Of a DNA stretch of 64,000 bases, positions 23,428-37,100 are shown in pieces (the stretch's first letter is position 1; each line of letters opens with the position of its first letter). The notes beneath the pieces are model-generated. The model had not been told where the DNA came from and made no database searches. It was given only the letters and a program-made list of their open reading frames with translations. The stretch comes from Straminergon stramineum (taxonomy: Eukaryota; Streptophyta; Bryopsida; Hypnales; Calliergonaceae), in the NCBI GenBank assembly GCA_963920665.1, contig OY987266.1, positions 12,715,001 through 12,779,000 on the forward strand, written 5' to 3'. A program made the translations under genes and the position numbers.

Positions 23428-24173
23428 AGGGTGATTGCAAGAAACACTTCACCATTTTGGCTCAAAAATCTAATTTTTGGTTGTAGGACTAGTAGTACTA
23501 CGAACTACTATCAATTTCGCGTGTTAGACTGTGCCTACGAATCTCAACCATTGATTTTGGGCACCTGCAAATCTTAACCGTTGATTAGTATTGTACATTA
23601 CTATGTAGTACTATAGACTACTATGGAGTACTATAGAAGCCACTAGGAACAGAAAATAGCAAAAAAGGGGTCTATAGACCTTTTCATTTTTAGTAATTCA
23701 AAAAAAATTCAAAAAAAGCCATTTTTGTAGACAAGCCTGCTCTCACATTGCACCAAACATTTCTTCAAAGAAATTTTTTTCCTACCGGACAAATATGTGT
23801 GAACAATGATCACTTTAGCCCCATGTAGACACCTCATGCAAAGGTTTTTTGCAAAAAAACTCTTCGTCTCTCATTGGAATGCAAGTACACCTCCAACTTC
23901 TCCAATTTGTGGCTTCCAATTCGCATTTTTGGGTACAACTTCAGCTCCCAAAACCCAAAATGGCCAAGGTAGACACCTAATCAGGGTCACTTTAAAAATA
24001 GTAAAGTAATTTTTTTAAAATCCCCAAAAGAAAGAATGTGTGAAATTTTTTTGTGTACCTTCATTCCAAATTTCAAGACAAACGGACTTACGATGCAAAA
24101 GTTATGACCAAAAAACCACATGTCCAATGGCAAGGGGACAAAAAATAGGACAAGTGTTTCTTGCAATCACCCT
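23428..24173. mobile_element. 746-bp element with perfect 22-bp terminal inverted repeats
   Basis: The 22 bases at 23428-23449 (AGGGTGATTGCAAGAAACAC + TT) are the exact reverse complement of 24152-24173. The interior holds repeated 'tactatagactac' and 'aaccgttgatt' phrases and no transposase. Target-site duplication is unclear (possibly a short GG or TGG/GGA), so the superfamily is unassigned; the terminal symmetry itself is unambiguous. Confidence 0.7.
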
Positions 24174-27100
24174 GGATAGCCAAATCAAAATTGAAATAGT
24201 GAGTAAAAACTATGAATTTAATTGCTAAACATAATCAGTTGAATTATTACGGATGTGTCATAGACTAATTGTATTGACTCCTTATGTGTGTGAATTGTAT
24301 GTGAAAATTGGACATTTGATTTAGCCCACCTTTAGTAAATTTGGCGAGCAATTAACAAATTATTTGTGTATGTCTTAGATAAAGGTAACATCTAGTTGTT
24401 AATTTTCTTGTGTTCAATTGTATGTGTAAGTGAGACTAGCTCAATATGAGTAGAGGATTGTGATTGTCAATTTAACTTAATGGTGTTGTAGGCTCAAGTA
24501 GAGCTATGTATTTGGTGAATCCATCTGTCTGGTACTTTGTAATTTGTGCTAGCAACGGTTGATTTAACTGTGTCTTATTGTGAGGGTGGAGTGAGTGAAG
24601 TACTTAGCAAAATCTAATTGTCAAATAGTTTGAAGATGAAGTTAATTGAACTTAAACAATTCGGAATGAGTGCCAATTCAAAAGGAAGAATTAGATATAT
24701 GATCAAGTTGTCTATGAGTAATTAAATCAATTATTATGATCAATCATTGTTAAATCGTCCATGTAATTAGAGTTTTGAATCTATTTGTCTAAGTTATAGT
24801 CAACTATGAAGACTAGTGCCATTACCTATGTCAAATAGATAAGAAGATAGCCTCTATTGAGTGACAAATTGGTCACAATCAATGGACATAACAAGAAGAA
24901 GAGTATACGGCCACAGGATGAGTAGGCATATGGTCTGAGGTTAGTGTCTAGACAAATTAATTCAACCAAGTTTGATTGAAGTTTAAGGCAAGATGATGGA
25001 GTAAAGCTAGAGTAAATGGGACAAACATAAAGATAAAAATATAAAATTCAAATCAACTAGGAATGGTCTCTAACTCTTTATGCCTTACATACTAGACAAA
25101 TTGATATAAAATACATATTTGACATTTTCATTCAATTAGCAAGTAGGCTAAATAACACAACACAATGTAGATAGAAGAATTTTAAAAGGAATATAATTAA
25201 AGAATAATTTTTCCTAAAAAATTTATTGTAATTCAAATATATAACTTGGCATTTTGATTAAGTTGATAGTACATGCTTTTAGCATAAGGAATTGACCAAA
25301 CATGAGGATTTGACTAGAAGACTTGACACAAGCCAAAGCATACTATGTAAAATTGGGATTGCATGCCATTGTGTCTATTATATCTAGCATTTTGGGTGAA
25401 TTGAGAATATTTGACCATGAGTGTGGGTTATTTATTCATTCTCCAAACCAAAGCCTAAGACATCCTAGATAAGTATCCAAATACGAAAACACATAACCTT
25501 AGTCACAATACAATAGATTTATTAACCTTTCCTTAAGGATTACCCCCTATACTAGTTGTCTTGTGGTTTTGTCGAGTAGACAAAATTTACATTACATGGT
25601 TGCTTGAATGATAGGTAATGACAAAGTCAAAACAAAACAATGACATACTCTATTTGACTTGATGAAAGTTCAAAACATGTGTAGTCATAATATATTCAAG
25701 GTTTTTGTGGTATGTTGATTCTCTTTAAAGGCACTAATAGAAAACTATGTTCTAAATAACAAAAATTAGTTGATATTTTTTCAAAATTGTGTTGCATAGA
25801 ACACAAATTTCTAAAAATTACATTGCAGTCAATGCAAATTTTCGTTTTTTTGGCAAAAAACATAGAAAAGCATGAGATGATTTTTGTTGACTGAAACATT
25901 GTTGTCTACTAGTGAGGAATGATGTCATTCTTCGAAATTATCAATAAATAACTACAAAGAACTCCTTATCCTCAATAGAAAACAATTAGAGTATGAGTTA
26001 GGTTTTCACAAGAGTTAAGTAGCCAAAGATTGGTGACCTTAGGAGTTTGACAATTGGTCAAAGATTGGTTGTTCATATGCTTACCAATTCTATTTGTCAT
26101 TGTGATAATTTTTGTAGAGCTCTCTTTAACCATTTGTGATGAATTATTAACTTGGGATATTGTGAGCACCAAATTATCCACCCTTGGTAATTCGCGAACA
26201 CAACCAGGTTCTAGGTTTTGGCTAAGTGACTCCTACTTTTGGGTGTCTAAGTGTGGTCCATTGTGCCTTCCAAGAAATGGATCTTTTTACTAAGTGCCTA
26301 AGTGCCCCCAATTTGCAAGACTCGCTTATACTACTTCCAATGTTTTGGCTGATCGGATGGATGGCCTGCTGTATGATCTTGATGGAACCTACTCCAGGGC
26401 AGAACTAACCTAGGAAACCTCTAGTTCATCTTGTGCCATTTCTAAAAACATAAAACTCGACCCTATCCGACCTTCCTAGCTAAAATTATAGGTGGATGAA
26501 GTTTGACCGTTACTCAATTCCTCAAACTTCATCCATCTATTTCACCTAGCTCCCCAATTCAAAAAGATCCAAAAGTTTTAGGGATGGGTCAGAAGAATTT
26601 TTCCTACCTATATCTGGAGTTGGGCCTTGATAGGGGATTCCTTTGAAATTTTCATCCAAGCCTTACGTAAACTTCATCTGCTAATTTCTCCTAACCTATA
26701 CTTTGGAATTAACTTTTCTTTTTGGCCCTGTACCCTAATTTGTAGCCTCCTCCTAACCTACTTATTTCTCTGTCAAATTCGGAGTTTATCTATTCTTCAT
26801 CCAATCTTGACCTTAATCTTCATCTAGCGATAACTTTCTCAATTTTGGCCCAATTTGGGTGGGCCTTAGGGTTTTGGAAAGCTACGGCCTTCCTCTTTAA
26901 GTTCATGTCCTTTGAATTGACCTGACCTACATTCCTCAAGGTCTGTCCTAGGGGTAGGCCTCGGCCCAAGTCACTAGTCTCTAATTAGGGACCTAGGGAA
27001 AGTTTTGGAAGGGGCTAACTCATACCTCGGAACTTGAGTCATTGATCGTGTCCACCGGAAGCTCTCCCTCCTCCACCATGAACCCTTAGGCCGTGAGACA

Positions 27101-27746
27101 ATGAACCACCGTTCTAATCATAAAATAAATTAGTACAAGAGGTTTTTTCATTGGCCCTACCCTATTTCTTTCCCCCACTCCTATTTTCTTTCCTCCTAAG
27201 TACTAAGGTGGCCCAACTACCCTTTCTCCCACCTACTAGACTAATCTTAAGGACGTGTCATACCATCCTCCAAGGTTGAGCTACTTTTTACGTCCTACAT
27301 TTTATGTTCTACACTTACATCTCATACTTAATCTCACCATGATCACCTAATTCTAATCTAAGGGCTTAAGCACCCCTTGGGGATTTCACCCCTATCTTAT
27401 CTACCTTCACCTCCTTCCTTCAAGTGGTCTTCCCCCTTGTCATCCCTCATTCTTTTGGCCTTCTGCCATCTTTACGTTGTTTATCTTCCTTGTCTTTGTT
27501 TTGTGTGTAGGAGACAGGGCATTGGATTCCCCGCTCCATTTATGGTGTTAATGCAAGGGCTACACTTCTCTTCTTCCACCTCCCCTTCTTCCTAATTCAT
27601 GGACTTCCTTGGTTTCTTTCCTTTCTCTATTCAGTAGCTACTATGTAACCCTTGCTCCCTTTCAGCCTGCATTGCAACTTCTTGAATCTTCCAATTTGCA
27701 CTGTAACTCCCTGGCCCAACCCTGACAGCATCTAGCTCCTTCTCCA
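24174..27746. other. Unassigned AT-rich sequence grading into C/T-rich repeat-like sequence
   Basis: From 24174 to about 26040 the sequence is AT-rich without recognisable coding motifs. From about 26155 it is richer in CCTAA/CCTT phrases. The string 'gccttccaag.aatgga' occurs at 26268 and again at about 29997, suggesting remnants of a large LTR-type or satellite-like repeat. No polyprotein motif was found, so I do not name a family. Confidence 0.35.
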
Positions 27747-27860
27747 ATATTGCAACTCCCGACCCCCTCCTCTAATACTGCAACTCCCTGACCCCCTCCC
27801 CTGATACTGCAACTCTCCGACCCCCTCCCCGATATTGCAACTTCCTGACCCCCCTGACGG
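27747..27860 (+). repeat. 28-29-bp tandem repeat, four units
   Basis: Units begin at 27747, 27775, 27804 and 27832 with consensus 'atactgcaactccctgaccc' followed by 'cctccc(ct)ga'. Looser relatives lie just upstream (27660-27740). The block is C-rich and inflates a 106-codon minus-strand frame that I do not consider a gene. Confidence 0.8.
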
Positions 27861-29233
27861 TACCTATGAGGCTTTTTCACCGCAAGGCAAAGAAACCCCC
27901 TAGAGTTGGCCAGTAGAGAGTATATAGGACCTCTAACTAAATTGCCTTCCAAACAATGGATTCCTAAATGTTTTTTTATCAATTTAAAAAAGTTAAACTA
28001 CTCTAAGTGAAATGAGGACAACACCCCTACACTACCTTAATGTGCACCCTCAAATCCACAAATGACCCTAGTACCTATTTTCGGAGGTTAGAGCAACCTA
28101 CTAGGCCTAACTTTGCTTAAAATTGGGCATTGGGGCACCAAATGGGTCAAATTGGTGTCCTAAAATTAAATTTCAGTACACCACAACCACCCCAATTCCT
28201 AACTCACTTCCTAAATTGATGCCAAACACCTCCCTAATTCCATAGATCCCATCCCTAACATATGCACACATTTACATATTCTTTTTAGGCCAATTAGTTT
28301 TTTTCTTCAATTTCCTAATCCATATCCTAATCCTAATTTTACCCTCAATTTGGGCACCACTTCCTTGCTTGCCCTAAAATCCTAAAAAATCCTTCTATAC
28401 CTTCTCTAAACATTCACACCCTGCAAGAGTATTGCATGCATGGTCATGGAACTATTCCTTCAAGATTGGTAAGAAAAGATCATATTGTAATTAGCATTAC
28501 ATTTAAATTCAGTTGAATCACAAGAAAAAAGATGAAATACCCAAAATAAATTGCCGTCAAATGGACAGCAAACCTTGTCACATTAAAATGATTGCCTCAG
28601 CTTTGTCCTTGCTTCAAATTGGCCGAGATTTGTCCCATTAGAAAGCTGACTTCCCCATCTTTCTTCTCACAAAAATTCGCATTGATCCACTACGCCAAAT
28701 TCCCATAATTGCTCGCCAAAGTCGTTGGTCTTCCGTGGTGGAGGTAGCTTGACTTCCTCGCACTAAATTGGCAGCTCTATCCTTGATTTTTCTTGGAATT
28801 AGTCGAGACTTGTCTTGTTGAAATGATGACTTTCCCCTCTCCATCCTCCCAAAAATTCATCCCATTCCGCTCATCCAATCTTCCGCAATCCGTCACCAAA
28901 GTTGGCAGTTCCCTCCCATTTCAACAAAATCTTACTTCTCTCCACTCCAATTCCCATCTGACCTCATTCCCATCATTCCTTCACCATTTTATCCCCAAAA
29001 AATAGTGACCTACTCAACAATTTGTCCTACCTTGGTTCCCTCATCTTAGTCTCTAGCTTCTCATGCTTTTAAAACGTTCATAATCACCAAAAATACTCTC
29101 CAAACGCACATGCACACGAAGTTGGGAAAATGGAGAGAGAGTTGAGAGAGAGAGGGTTGCAAATCCTAATTTTGTGTATATCCAACTTTCTAATGGATTA
29201 ATTTTACCTAACTACTTTCATCCTACACTAATT
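27861..29233. other. Unassigned sequence, C/T-biased on the plus strand
   Basis: Contains many 'ccctaa', 'ccttc' and 'tcctaat' phrases and an AG-repeat (agagagagttgagagagaga) near 29132-29154. The sequence 'ttgttgaaatgatgact' and the Phe/Ser-rich frames are not recognisable proteins. Confidence 0.4.
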
Positions 29234-29400
29234 TACTGTAAATCCGTCAATTGGGTGTAAAATGCGCCAAATTAGTGCAAATCACATTACAATACTGTAA
29301 ATCCGCTAGTTTAGTGTAAATTGCGCTACTTTAGTGTTCTACCCTCTAAATTACTGTAAAACCCTCTAACTTACTGTAAAATTTTATTTTAGTGTTTTAG
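29234..29400 (+). repeat. 59-bp-period degenerate tandem repeat
   Basis: 'tactgtaaa' recurs at 29234, 29293 and 29352, exactly 59 bp apart, each followed by 'tccg' or 'accctc' and a later 'tagtg'. A partial unit begins at 29372. Confidence 0.6.
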
Positions 29401-31600
29401 TAGTAGTTTTAAGTTTACTCACTCTTTTGTGTTTTTCACATTTATTATTTTTTATGGTTTTTACTTTACATTATGTTTCATTTCTTACTTCTAGTTTTTT
29501 TTTGGTTTGATTTTTGGTTTGATTTTTGTCATCATTTTACCATCAATCTAATTTGGTTACTCTATCAAATCTTGTTTAACATCTTTTTAGTTTTAACTCC
29601 CCATTTATCCTTAGACTTTCTCCTAATTTTCTCCTAATTGCATTTTTAGCATTTCACCCTAACCTCTTGAAGTTTCCATAGCTCTCTAACAAAAAACTCC
29701 TTAATTGATCATTGTGGCTTAATCCGAAGTATTCACACTTCCAGATTTGTAAATTTATGCCTAATGTTTATATTTTTGGATTTTTAAATAGTGAACCAAA
29801 TGGTGGTTTATAGTGCCCAGCCCTAATGGGACCCAACCCGACCTCCTTTCAGGTTGAGTATTGGGGCTGTGGATTTTGGGCTGGCTTGATGTGAGTGTTT
29901 TAAACTCCACCCTTTGAGTGAAAACGTGCACACGGGTTCTAACGGCTTGTTAAATCAATTTCCTTAGGGTGTTTCTGATCTAAGTTCAATTTGCGCCTTC
30001 CAAGCAATGGACACTTTGTTTTTAAATATCCAAATTGAACTTAAATCATGTAAATCCTAATTTTTTAAACTATGGTTAACTAAATCAAATAACTAATCAA
30101 AAGATAAATTCAAACTAAAATCAATCTAACCTAACTTGTAGAATGTAATTTGCCCTTTCCAAAATGATAAAGCAAGTTAAATTTTGACTTCCCTAGTAAG
30201 AGAAATGAATGGATGAAATATTAATCCCTAAACTACATCACAACTTTCATCCATGAATTCAAAATAATAAAACTAATTGAAATAATTTAGATTTTGGGGT
30301 TGAGGTTTTTAATTATGTTAGTTACCTAATTTTAAGACTAATCCTAATTTGACCAATAATCAAAGAATTTCATCCAAATTAAGATCAAACTTCATCCAAC
30401 CTTTTCTAATTTTCTCACTTAAAATTAAAGTATTTTTAATTTGAAAATAGGTTCTGGAATCTTTAAAATATTCCCTAATTGATTCCTAATTTAAATGATT
30501 CTTTAAAGATTCTTTAGAAATTCTTTTTAATTATCTTCTAATTTAAATCAAAATTTCTATTCTAAATTAGTATTTTTAGTATTTTAAGTTTTTTAAATGA
30601 AAACTTACTAAAATTACCTTCCCAACAAGATAAGACACTAAAAAACTAAATTCCTAACAAAAAAATTATTAATGAATGAAATTTGTTGTAAAAGCATAAC
30701 GAATTAAATTTCATTCATTAATTACTTCTTAGTCTAAACGAAAAATTATAATTTCTCAATTAATCTAAAATTCTAAGATTCCTTTGTTTGGTTCTTTTGG
30801 ATGGAAATATCAATTTTCATCCAAATTTTAAACAAGGTTGATCTAATTGTTTTTGGTTTAATTTTGGATTATTAAAATCTAATTTTAAATGCTAATTTTC
30901 TTTTCTAATTTTCCTAAAGTTTTCAACGGTTTATTCTATCAAGTCAAATTTTAATCAAATTGAAATTAAAAAAACAAATTATGAAGAATTTTAACGTACC
31001 TTTCCCATGAAGGGGTCAATCGTACTATCCTCAAGGATTACAAGATGAATGGTTATGTAGTAACCTGCTCCATCCTCCATTTTACTAATCCATCACGCCA
31101 TTTGGAATTAATCCTCGTTCAATGTTGTATTTCAATTTCAATTTTTCTTTTCCTACTAATGGTTATGGGATTTAATTAATTTTGGTTGTATTTAAAATAA
31201 TTCCTAATTAATTAGAAATTATTTTAATAACTCAAAACCTTTTAAATCCGCTAAATCAAATCAAATCAATCCTAATTATTTTGTAATTTCCTAATCATCC
31301 AAAAGATATCAGTTGGGATTTTGTCTTTATCTATTTGTCTTATTAAGCTTAATAAAACAAAACTTAACCAAAGCCTAGCCTTCTAATTCCTATAGGAATC
31401 CTAATTAATGATTATTTAGATTCTTCTTCTTCCTTTCACCTCCAACCTTTCTCTTCAACTCTTCAACTCTCTCATTTGTTGTTTTGAGTGTGTTCTTCAA
31501 GAGTTATGTGAGAGTGGATGAGTTGATGGTACTTTGTTTAGTAATTAAGCTAATTTGTGGTGAGCCTTAATACCCTCTAAATTAATTAGAATTTTTCAAA
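29401..31600. other. AT-rich sequence, no gene; one strong hairpin at 30668-30722
   Basis: Dominated by 'ctaatt', 'aaattt' and 'ttaaat' phrases. A 17-bp perfect inverted repeat (ATTAATGAATGAAATTT at 30668-30684 with its complement at 30706-30722, 21-nt loop) is the only clear structure. No frames resemble proteins. Confidence 0.45.
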
Positions 31601-32500
31601 GCACTTTTAAAAACTCACCTCTAAGTTTTGGAACTTGATTTGTCTTTCCCTTGGAAGTGTCTAGCTCGAACTACCTTCTTTTTGCAACCTGTGGGTTGAG
31701 CTGGTCTCCCCGTTCAAAGCATCCCCACGGCAACTCAACAAGTGCTGCAGACTCGGCAATTGGCCGTGGTCGGCCAAAATTAGTGCCCCATGGGAGCGCG
31801 ACATCAAAGAAAGTGACCGGCCATTGCAAAAAATGGCGTGTGGACATCCAAATGAAGTGTGTGGAGAGTAGCACGCTATGTCAAATGGCATGATCTTCGA
31901 GGTATGGAAACCAGAGTTTGAGGTGTTTTTTAAAGTACGAAGCATCACAATTGAAGGAGAATTAAGGAGCACTGACAAAGGCTTGACAAGGCGTTCTTGG
32001 ACATTGTGTTTGTCTCCCTTCACATCCATCTTCCACAATTTCGCGGTGGGGCAATTTCCCTCAACACTCGTCGGCCGCATCTCCCAAGCACCTCAAGCAA
32101 CCCAATTCTGCACCTCGCTTCTGCACCAGCCATGGGGATGCTCTCAATCTCTAGTCAAGTTGGTTTCTCATTCAATCTCTGGGTTGAGCTAGCTCCCCAT
32201 CAATATAGGGTCGAGTTGGTCTCTCCATTGGAATTTTTCCTGTGCAACCACGTGTCAACGCAGCTGTCCATCACCTTCCATAATGGCCCCTCAATCAACA
32301 CCTTGATCGCCTTAATCTGTCATTTAGCTCTGTTGGTATCAGTTGATCCCCCTTTTGGGGGTTTCTTGTCTTTGCCCTCTGTGCCATGGTCTTCTCTCTC
32401 CAGCTCTAGTCTCTGCCTCTCCGGCCTTAGTTTCCTGATTTTTTACTCTTGTGCTAGTTCTAAATTTTTGAAATTTCGCTCTCTATTCTAATTTTTACTA
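31600..32500. other. GC-richer patch with long random-looking frames
   Basis: Frames of 80-164 codons occur in several registers on both strands (for example 31997-32491 + and 31661-32080 -), as expected when GC content rises. None has a recognisable domain, and no splice model joins them. Phrases such as 'gggttgagct.g.ctccc' occur at about 31692 and 32180, hinting at a diverged internal duplication. Possibly part of a retroelement leader or LTR. Confidence 0.35.
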
Positions 32501-35500
32501 ATCTCATAAACTAATTAATTTCTAACTAATCAATTTTTGTGGTTTTGGGGGAACTTCTAAGCAAACTTTCACTAACTATAATTATGACATTCAAATGGGT
32601 TTGTTTGGGGATTTTGGAGGAAATTTTCCAACTTCTAAAATTATAAATTAACAATTTAATTTTGGGGGATTTTTGAAATAAATTTAAACTAACAAACCAA
32701 AGTGTTCTAATCTAATTGGAACTCTATTTTGGAATAACTCTAACTAAGGGAAAAACTAAGCTAAATTTTGAGGTTTTCTTTAACTACTACTAAAAGTTTT
32801 ATCAAGAATTCAAACTAAAGAACTTTGACTAATTTTCTCTAATTCTTCTCACGAAATCAAATGTCCCCAATTATTACCACATACAAGGCATTTTTCAAGC
32901 ATGCAAAGGAAGAGATTTCTCTAATAGTCTCAAGTACTTGAAATACTTGAAACCACTTTTAAAAGTATCAATTTTGGATATTCCAAAGTCAAAGCTTCGC
33001 CTTGCGGGGGCAACCCCAAGTATATACAGTGTCAATGGTCAAAGAACAGTATTTTGAAAATTCAATCTTTAAAGGAGGTACACATGACAGTGTTTAAACC
33101 GAACATTAAAGACTAATTTCTCAAAATTTCAAAGTATCCAAGATTTAATCACTAAAGGAGGTACACATGACAATGTTTAAATCGAATTTTCGTAATTAAA
33201 GCCCCAATTTCCGTTATACAATGAATCTTGGGTAAAAATTGGTTTAATAAACTTTTGGCAAAGTCAAGCTTCGCCACCTTAAGCCTATTAACACCAAATT
33301 CTATTGTAATGAGCACAAACTGTTAGTATTCAAGCAATTTTAAACAAAATTAGAGTTTAGAGGTCTATCCCTTCCAAAACTCTCACAAATCAAAGAAAAT
33401 GGAGGCTTAGCCTTGAGAACTCAAAGAAATCAAATAGAAATCACTTTGAAGGGACCCTCTCATCCTTCAAAGTGTGCAAATCAAAAAATATAATGAAAAT
33501 TAAGTCGGATCTCAACTTGGATTAGTGCTCTGACCACGTCGGTTGCACAAGAGAAACAAAAGCAAAGGTTAGATATAAGAATGAGGGTACAACCTCGAGG
33601 GAAGGGCCTTTTATATTTGTCCCAGGTCCTTCCCTAGTAAGTTGTCGGTGGAAAAACATTTACTTTTGATCTCAAGATATTTCCTAAACTACCCTAACAT
33701 ATTTCCAACATAATCTTTGTTTAATGGAAGAATTTTCTATAACCTTCTTCATTTAGCTAATAAATTTTGGCTAAATCAAATCCAAGATCTTTTTCCAAAG
33801 ATATTTTGAAAATAATCCTAATTAACCTAGATATTTTGCTAAATAACCCAAATTATCTCTAAATTGTCTTTCTTTAAATAAAAAATGGCTTGTTATGTAA
33901 GAAAAGAGATCTTACCCAAATCCAATCTTCAATTTTCCAAAAGATATTTGCAAAATTAACTTTGAATTACTACTAATTACTCTAAAAAAGTCAAACCTAC
34001 TGCTGGACCCTTCCTATCTTCTAGAAAACAATTTCAAATTGAAAAACGATTGTGCCACTATGTTTAGAAGACCCAAATTAGCTCAAAGGACTCCCTACTC
34101 CCTTCTTCCCAGCTGTTTGTAAGTGTAAAATCAACTTACGGTAACTCCAAAGAAAAGTGAAAACTCTAACTTTTGGAATTTGTTTCTTTTGAGGAAACTG
34201 TCTGGCTAGGGTTACTTAGAAGGTTCGTGGGGAGTAAGGAAAGACCCCTCATTCACATCATTTGGACACCACCATCTCCCAATACGCCAATCAACTTGTC
34301 GTAAAGTTGTAAATTCTTCAAAAGTTCAATGTTGTTGCTGATTTTGGTACTTAGGAATGTCAGAATGTCTTCAAACTTTGTGGGACGCTTTATTAGCACA
34401 CAAAACACTGTCTTAATTTTTAGTGGGATTATATCGCATCATGGATAATTTCTAGGAATTTACGACCATGTTCAAAAGCAATTGACTTTCCATGGAGTCA
34501 TTGTAATTCTTTCAGAAAAATCCGAAACTTTTTGGGTAGCTTCTAGGAAACTTCCAAAACCAAAGTGCAACATTAAATTTCACTTTGAACTATTTGTAGA
34601 GAAGCTAAAATTAGCAATTTCCTTTTAATTTCCACCCGAGGGAGAAATTATTTTTTTATCGGGGAATCTTGGAACAACTGGCTCTAATGTTGGTTCTTGG
34701 CGTGCTTTTAGAGTAAAAGCACCTTTCTTCATACTCTGGTTTTTCTCCCATCACTTTTATTTGCAAATTGAATCCTTCTTCTATAAGTTACCTGTAATTA
34801 AGAATTTACCAATCCAAATTCTTTACGAATTGGATGGTGACCTATACTAGACTCTCTAAACCTAAAATGGACTTAGCTATCTTGTCACATGCATTTATAA
34901 GACTTTGTTTAACATAGACAACTACTAGAATTGACTAACACTCAAACCCTTAATTCTCTTAGAAATACTTAATTGACCTCTCAGTCTCTCAACTAGGCAC
35001 TAGAAGTATGAAATTGGAGTATTTTAGGTATTCCATACTTCTAGGATGACTCATCACATATTGGTAGGGACTTCTACTAAATACCATTCAAACACTCTTT
35101 TTATGCATTTTTGCATATAAATACGCTAAAATATTAACAAAACGAAAAAAAAAACACCTAAGTTCCAAGTGCCAACTTGAAGGCTCACAAGGAACTCTCT
35201 ACCTAAGATTACAAGACAACTTTCACCATGAGAAAAATTGGATTGAAAATGACAAAAATAAAAACTCGGAGTACTACCAAGTCACTCTAATATCTTAGTT
35301 GCTCAAGAATAGGGATTTAAGGGGACTTGCTAGTATCCAAAGTTTTCTTCATTATCATATAATTTTCCAAAAAATTGTTATCAAAAGATTGCATAGCTCG
35401 CTCGAAACATGTCTTCGCAACTTCTTGAAAGGATCTCACAGGGTTCTTATGAGACCACTAACTTTGACAAAATCAATCCAACAAGTTGGATCTTCAAAAA

Positions 35501-36639
35501 CTTGGGTATTATTTGGGACTACCAAACCTTTAATCATTGCCATGCCAACTAATTGGGATTTTGGTTGCCAAGTAGTACCCAATTTTTTCTCATTCACCAA
35601 AATATTCTTCACTAAAATTGTAGTTGCACATTCCTAAAGATTTGTCAAGCTTGCTTCTACACAATCCTAACCATCCTATTTGAAATCTCATTGATATCAC
35701 TATGGATCTATGACTCAAAAAATGATCCAAAACATAGGGATTTCAAGAAAATAGTGTACTACCAAGGATCTATAACTCTTCAATTAGACCCAACTTAGTG
35801 GACTCCATTTTTGTTATTTTTCACTAGAAAAAAAGAAGTTGGTGGCAACATATTCCATCAAGATACTGGCTCGTCTAGGAGACATCACTTGCGACCAAGG
35901 ACATCATCACTATGAAACCACAAGATTCCATTGTCCTAATTAAGCCTTGCAATTAACCTCCTACTTTGGAAGCTTATCCACATTAAAATGCTTGAATGAC
36001 ATCAACATTTCACCATAATAGGGAAGACATTGACAACATGATTAAAATCAAAGTTTAACCTATGTTTAAAAAATCTTTGAAGATAATAATGCATGTGGAG
36101 TACAGGCAAGAACCACCAAATCATTAGTTGGGACAAATTGAAGATTTGGTAGTCCTTGTAAGTATTCTTCTTTTTGAAGTTTGTCAAAACTAATTGATCA
36201 AGTTCTTGCAAGAAGTTCAAAAAATTCCAAATTTTGGCAAGGACTAGGGCCATGCCAAAAGCAAGAAACATCTAGCAAGGCCCTAAGCAAAATTCACAAA
36301 TTCATCCAAAATTTAGGCAATGAGTCACATACAGTAACTTCATTCTTGCAACCCCATCTTGATACAAGTTTCTTCAAGCATTCAATAATAGTGACATGAT
36401 CAACATGATTTAGGTGCATTGCTAGAATCAAAAGTTTAATTGCTTGGTGATGATGTGCCTATATTAGAATTGGCTAGTGGCTTTACATCTACTAGTTCCT
36501 GGAGAGGTGCATTAATCTTTCCAAGACATACACATGAAGATTCTCCCATAGAATCATTGGTTAATTTTATGATAGATTCTAATTAGATTCAATTAACCCA
36601 TTGGGTGTCCATCAAGGTTCACCAAATGTGTCTTGGATA
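32501..36639. other. Unassigned AT-rich sequence with a short direct duplication
   Basis: At 33071-33100 and 33154-33183 the phrase 'aaaggaggtacacatgacaa' (one base different) repeats 83 bp apart, both continuing 'tgtttaaa.cgaa'. The phrase 'gtcaaagcttcgcc' (about 32988) recurs as 'gtcaagcttcgcc' (about 33263). A 112-codon frame at 35299-35637 shows no recognisable motif. No gene is called. Confidence 0.4.
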
Positions 36640-37100
36640 TCAAACACCTTCAAATTTTTTCAAACTTATTTTTGAATCTTCAATTTTTGAAGATATTAGT
36701 TAGGACCTCTAAGACACTAATTGAGGCCAGTTACCTTTTATTGCATTTAGAGGTCTTTCATAATACTAGCACATTTTCTTAATTTTCAAATTTTTCATTT
36801 TTGGGACATTTTTTCTATATCTTCAATTGGGGTACTAATAAGGACCTTCCAAACCTTAATTGGAGCCAACAGACCTCTTTGGAGGTTCATCATGGTACCA
36901 CTTCTTTTTTGCTTTCAAATTTTTTCATTTTGGAGAACATATTGCAGAGACTAGTTGGAACCATCCAAACCCTAGTTAGAGCCAACTTACATTTAGGAAG
37001 TCCTTTATGGTACTACCACTTTTTCTTTGTTTTCATATTTTTTTATATTTTTGGACATTCTTTTTATCTTCGATTATTGGAGGTCCTCATTGGAAACCCC
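36640..37100 (+). repeat. Diverged tandem repeat, about 115-140 bp, three to four units
   Basis: The pattern 'aattggagccaac..acct.t.tggaggt....catggtacta' recurs starting near 36719, 36858 and 36973. In each unit it is followed by 'ttttc..ttttcaaattttt' and a 'ggaca' phrase. Unit length is uneven. Confidence 0.5.

Noticed and set aside
27662..27982. 106-codon Gly/Ser/Cys-rich minus-strand frame
   Set aside because: It is the 28-29-bp tandem repeat at 27747-27860 read through in one frame. Its repeat unit is not a multiple of three, so the peptide is not a conserved repeat protein.
31661..32491. Several overlapping frames of 80-164 codons
   Set aside because: Frames are open on both strands at once and in several registers, which reflects local GC content. 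No domain, no consistent splice sites and no similarity I recognise.
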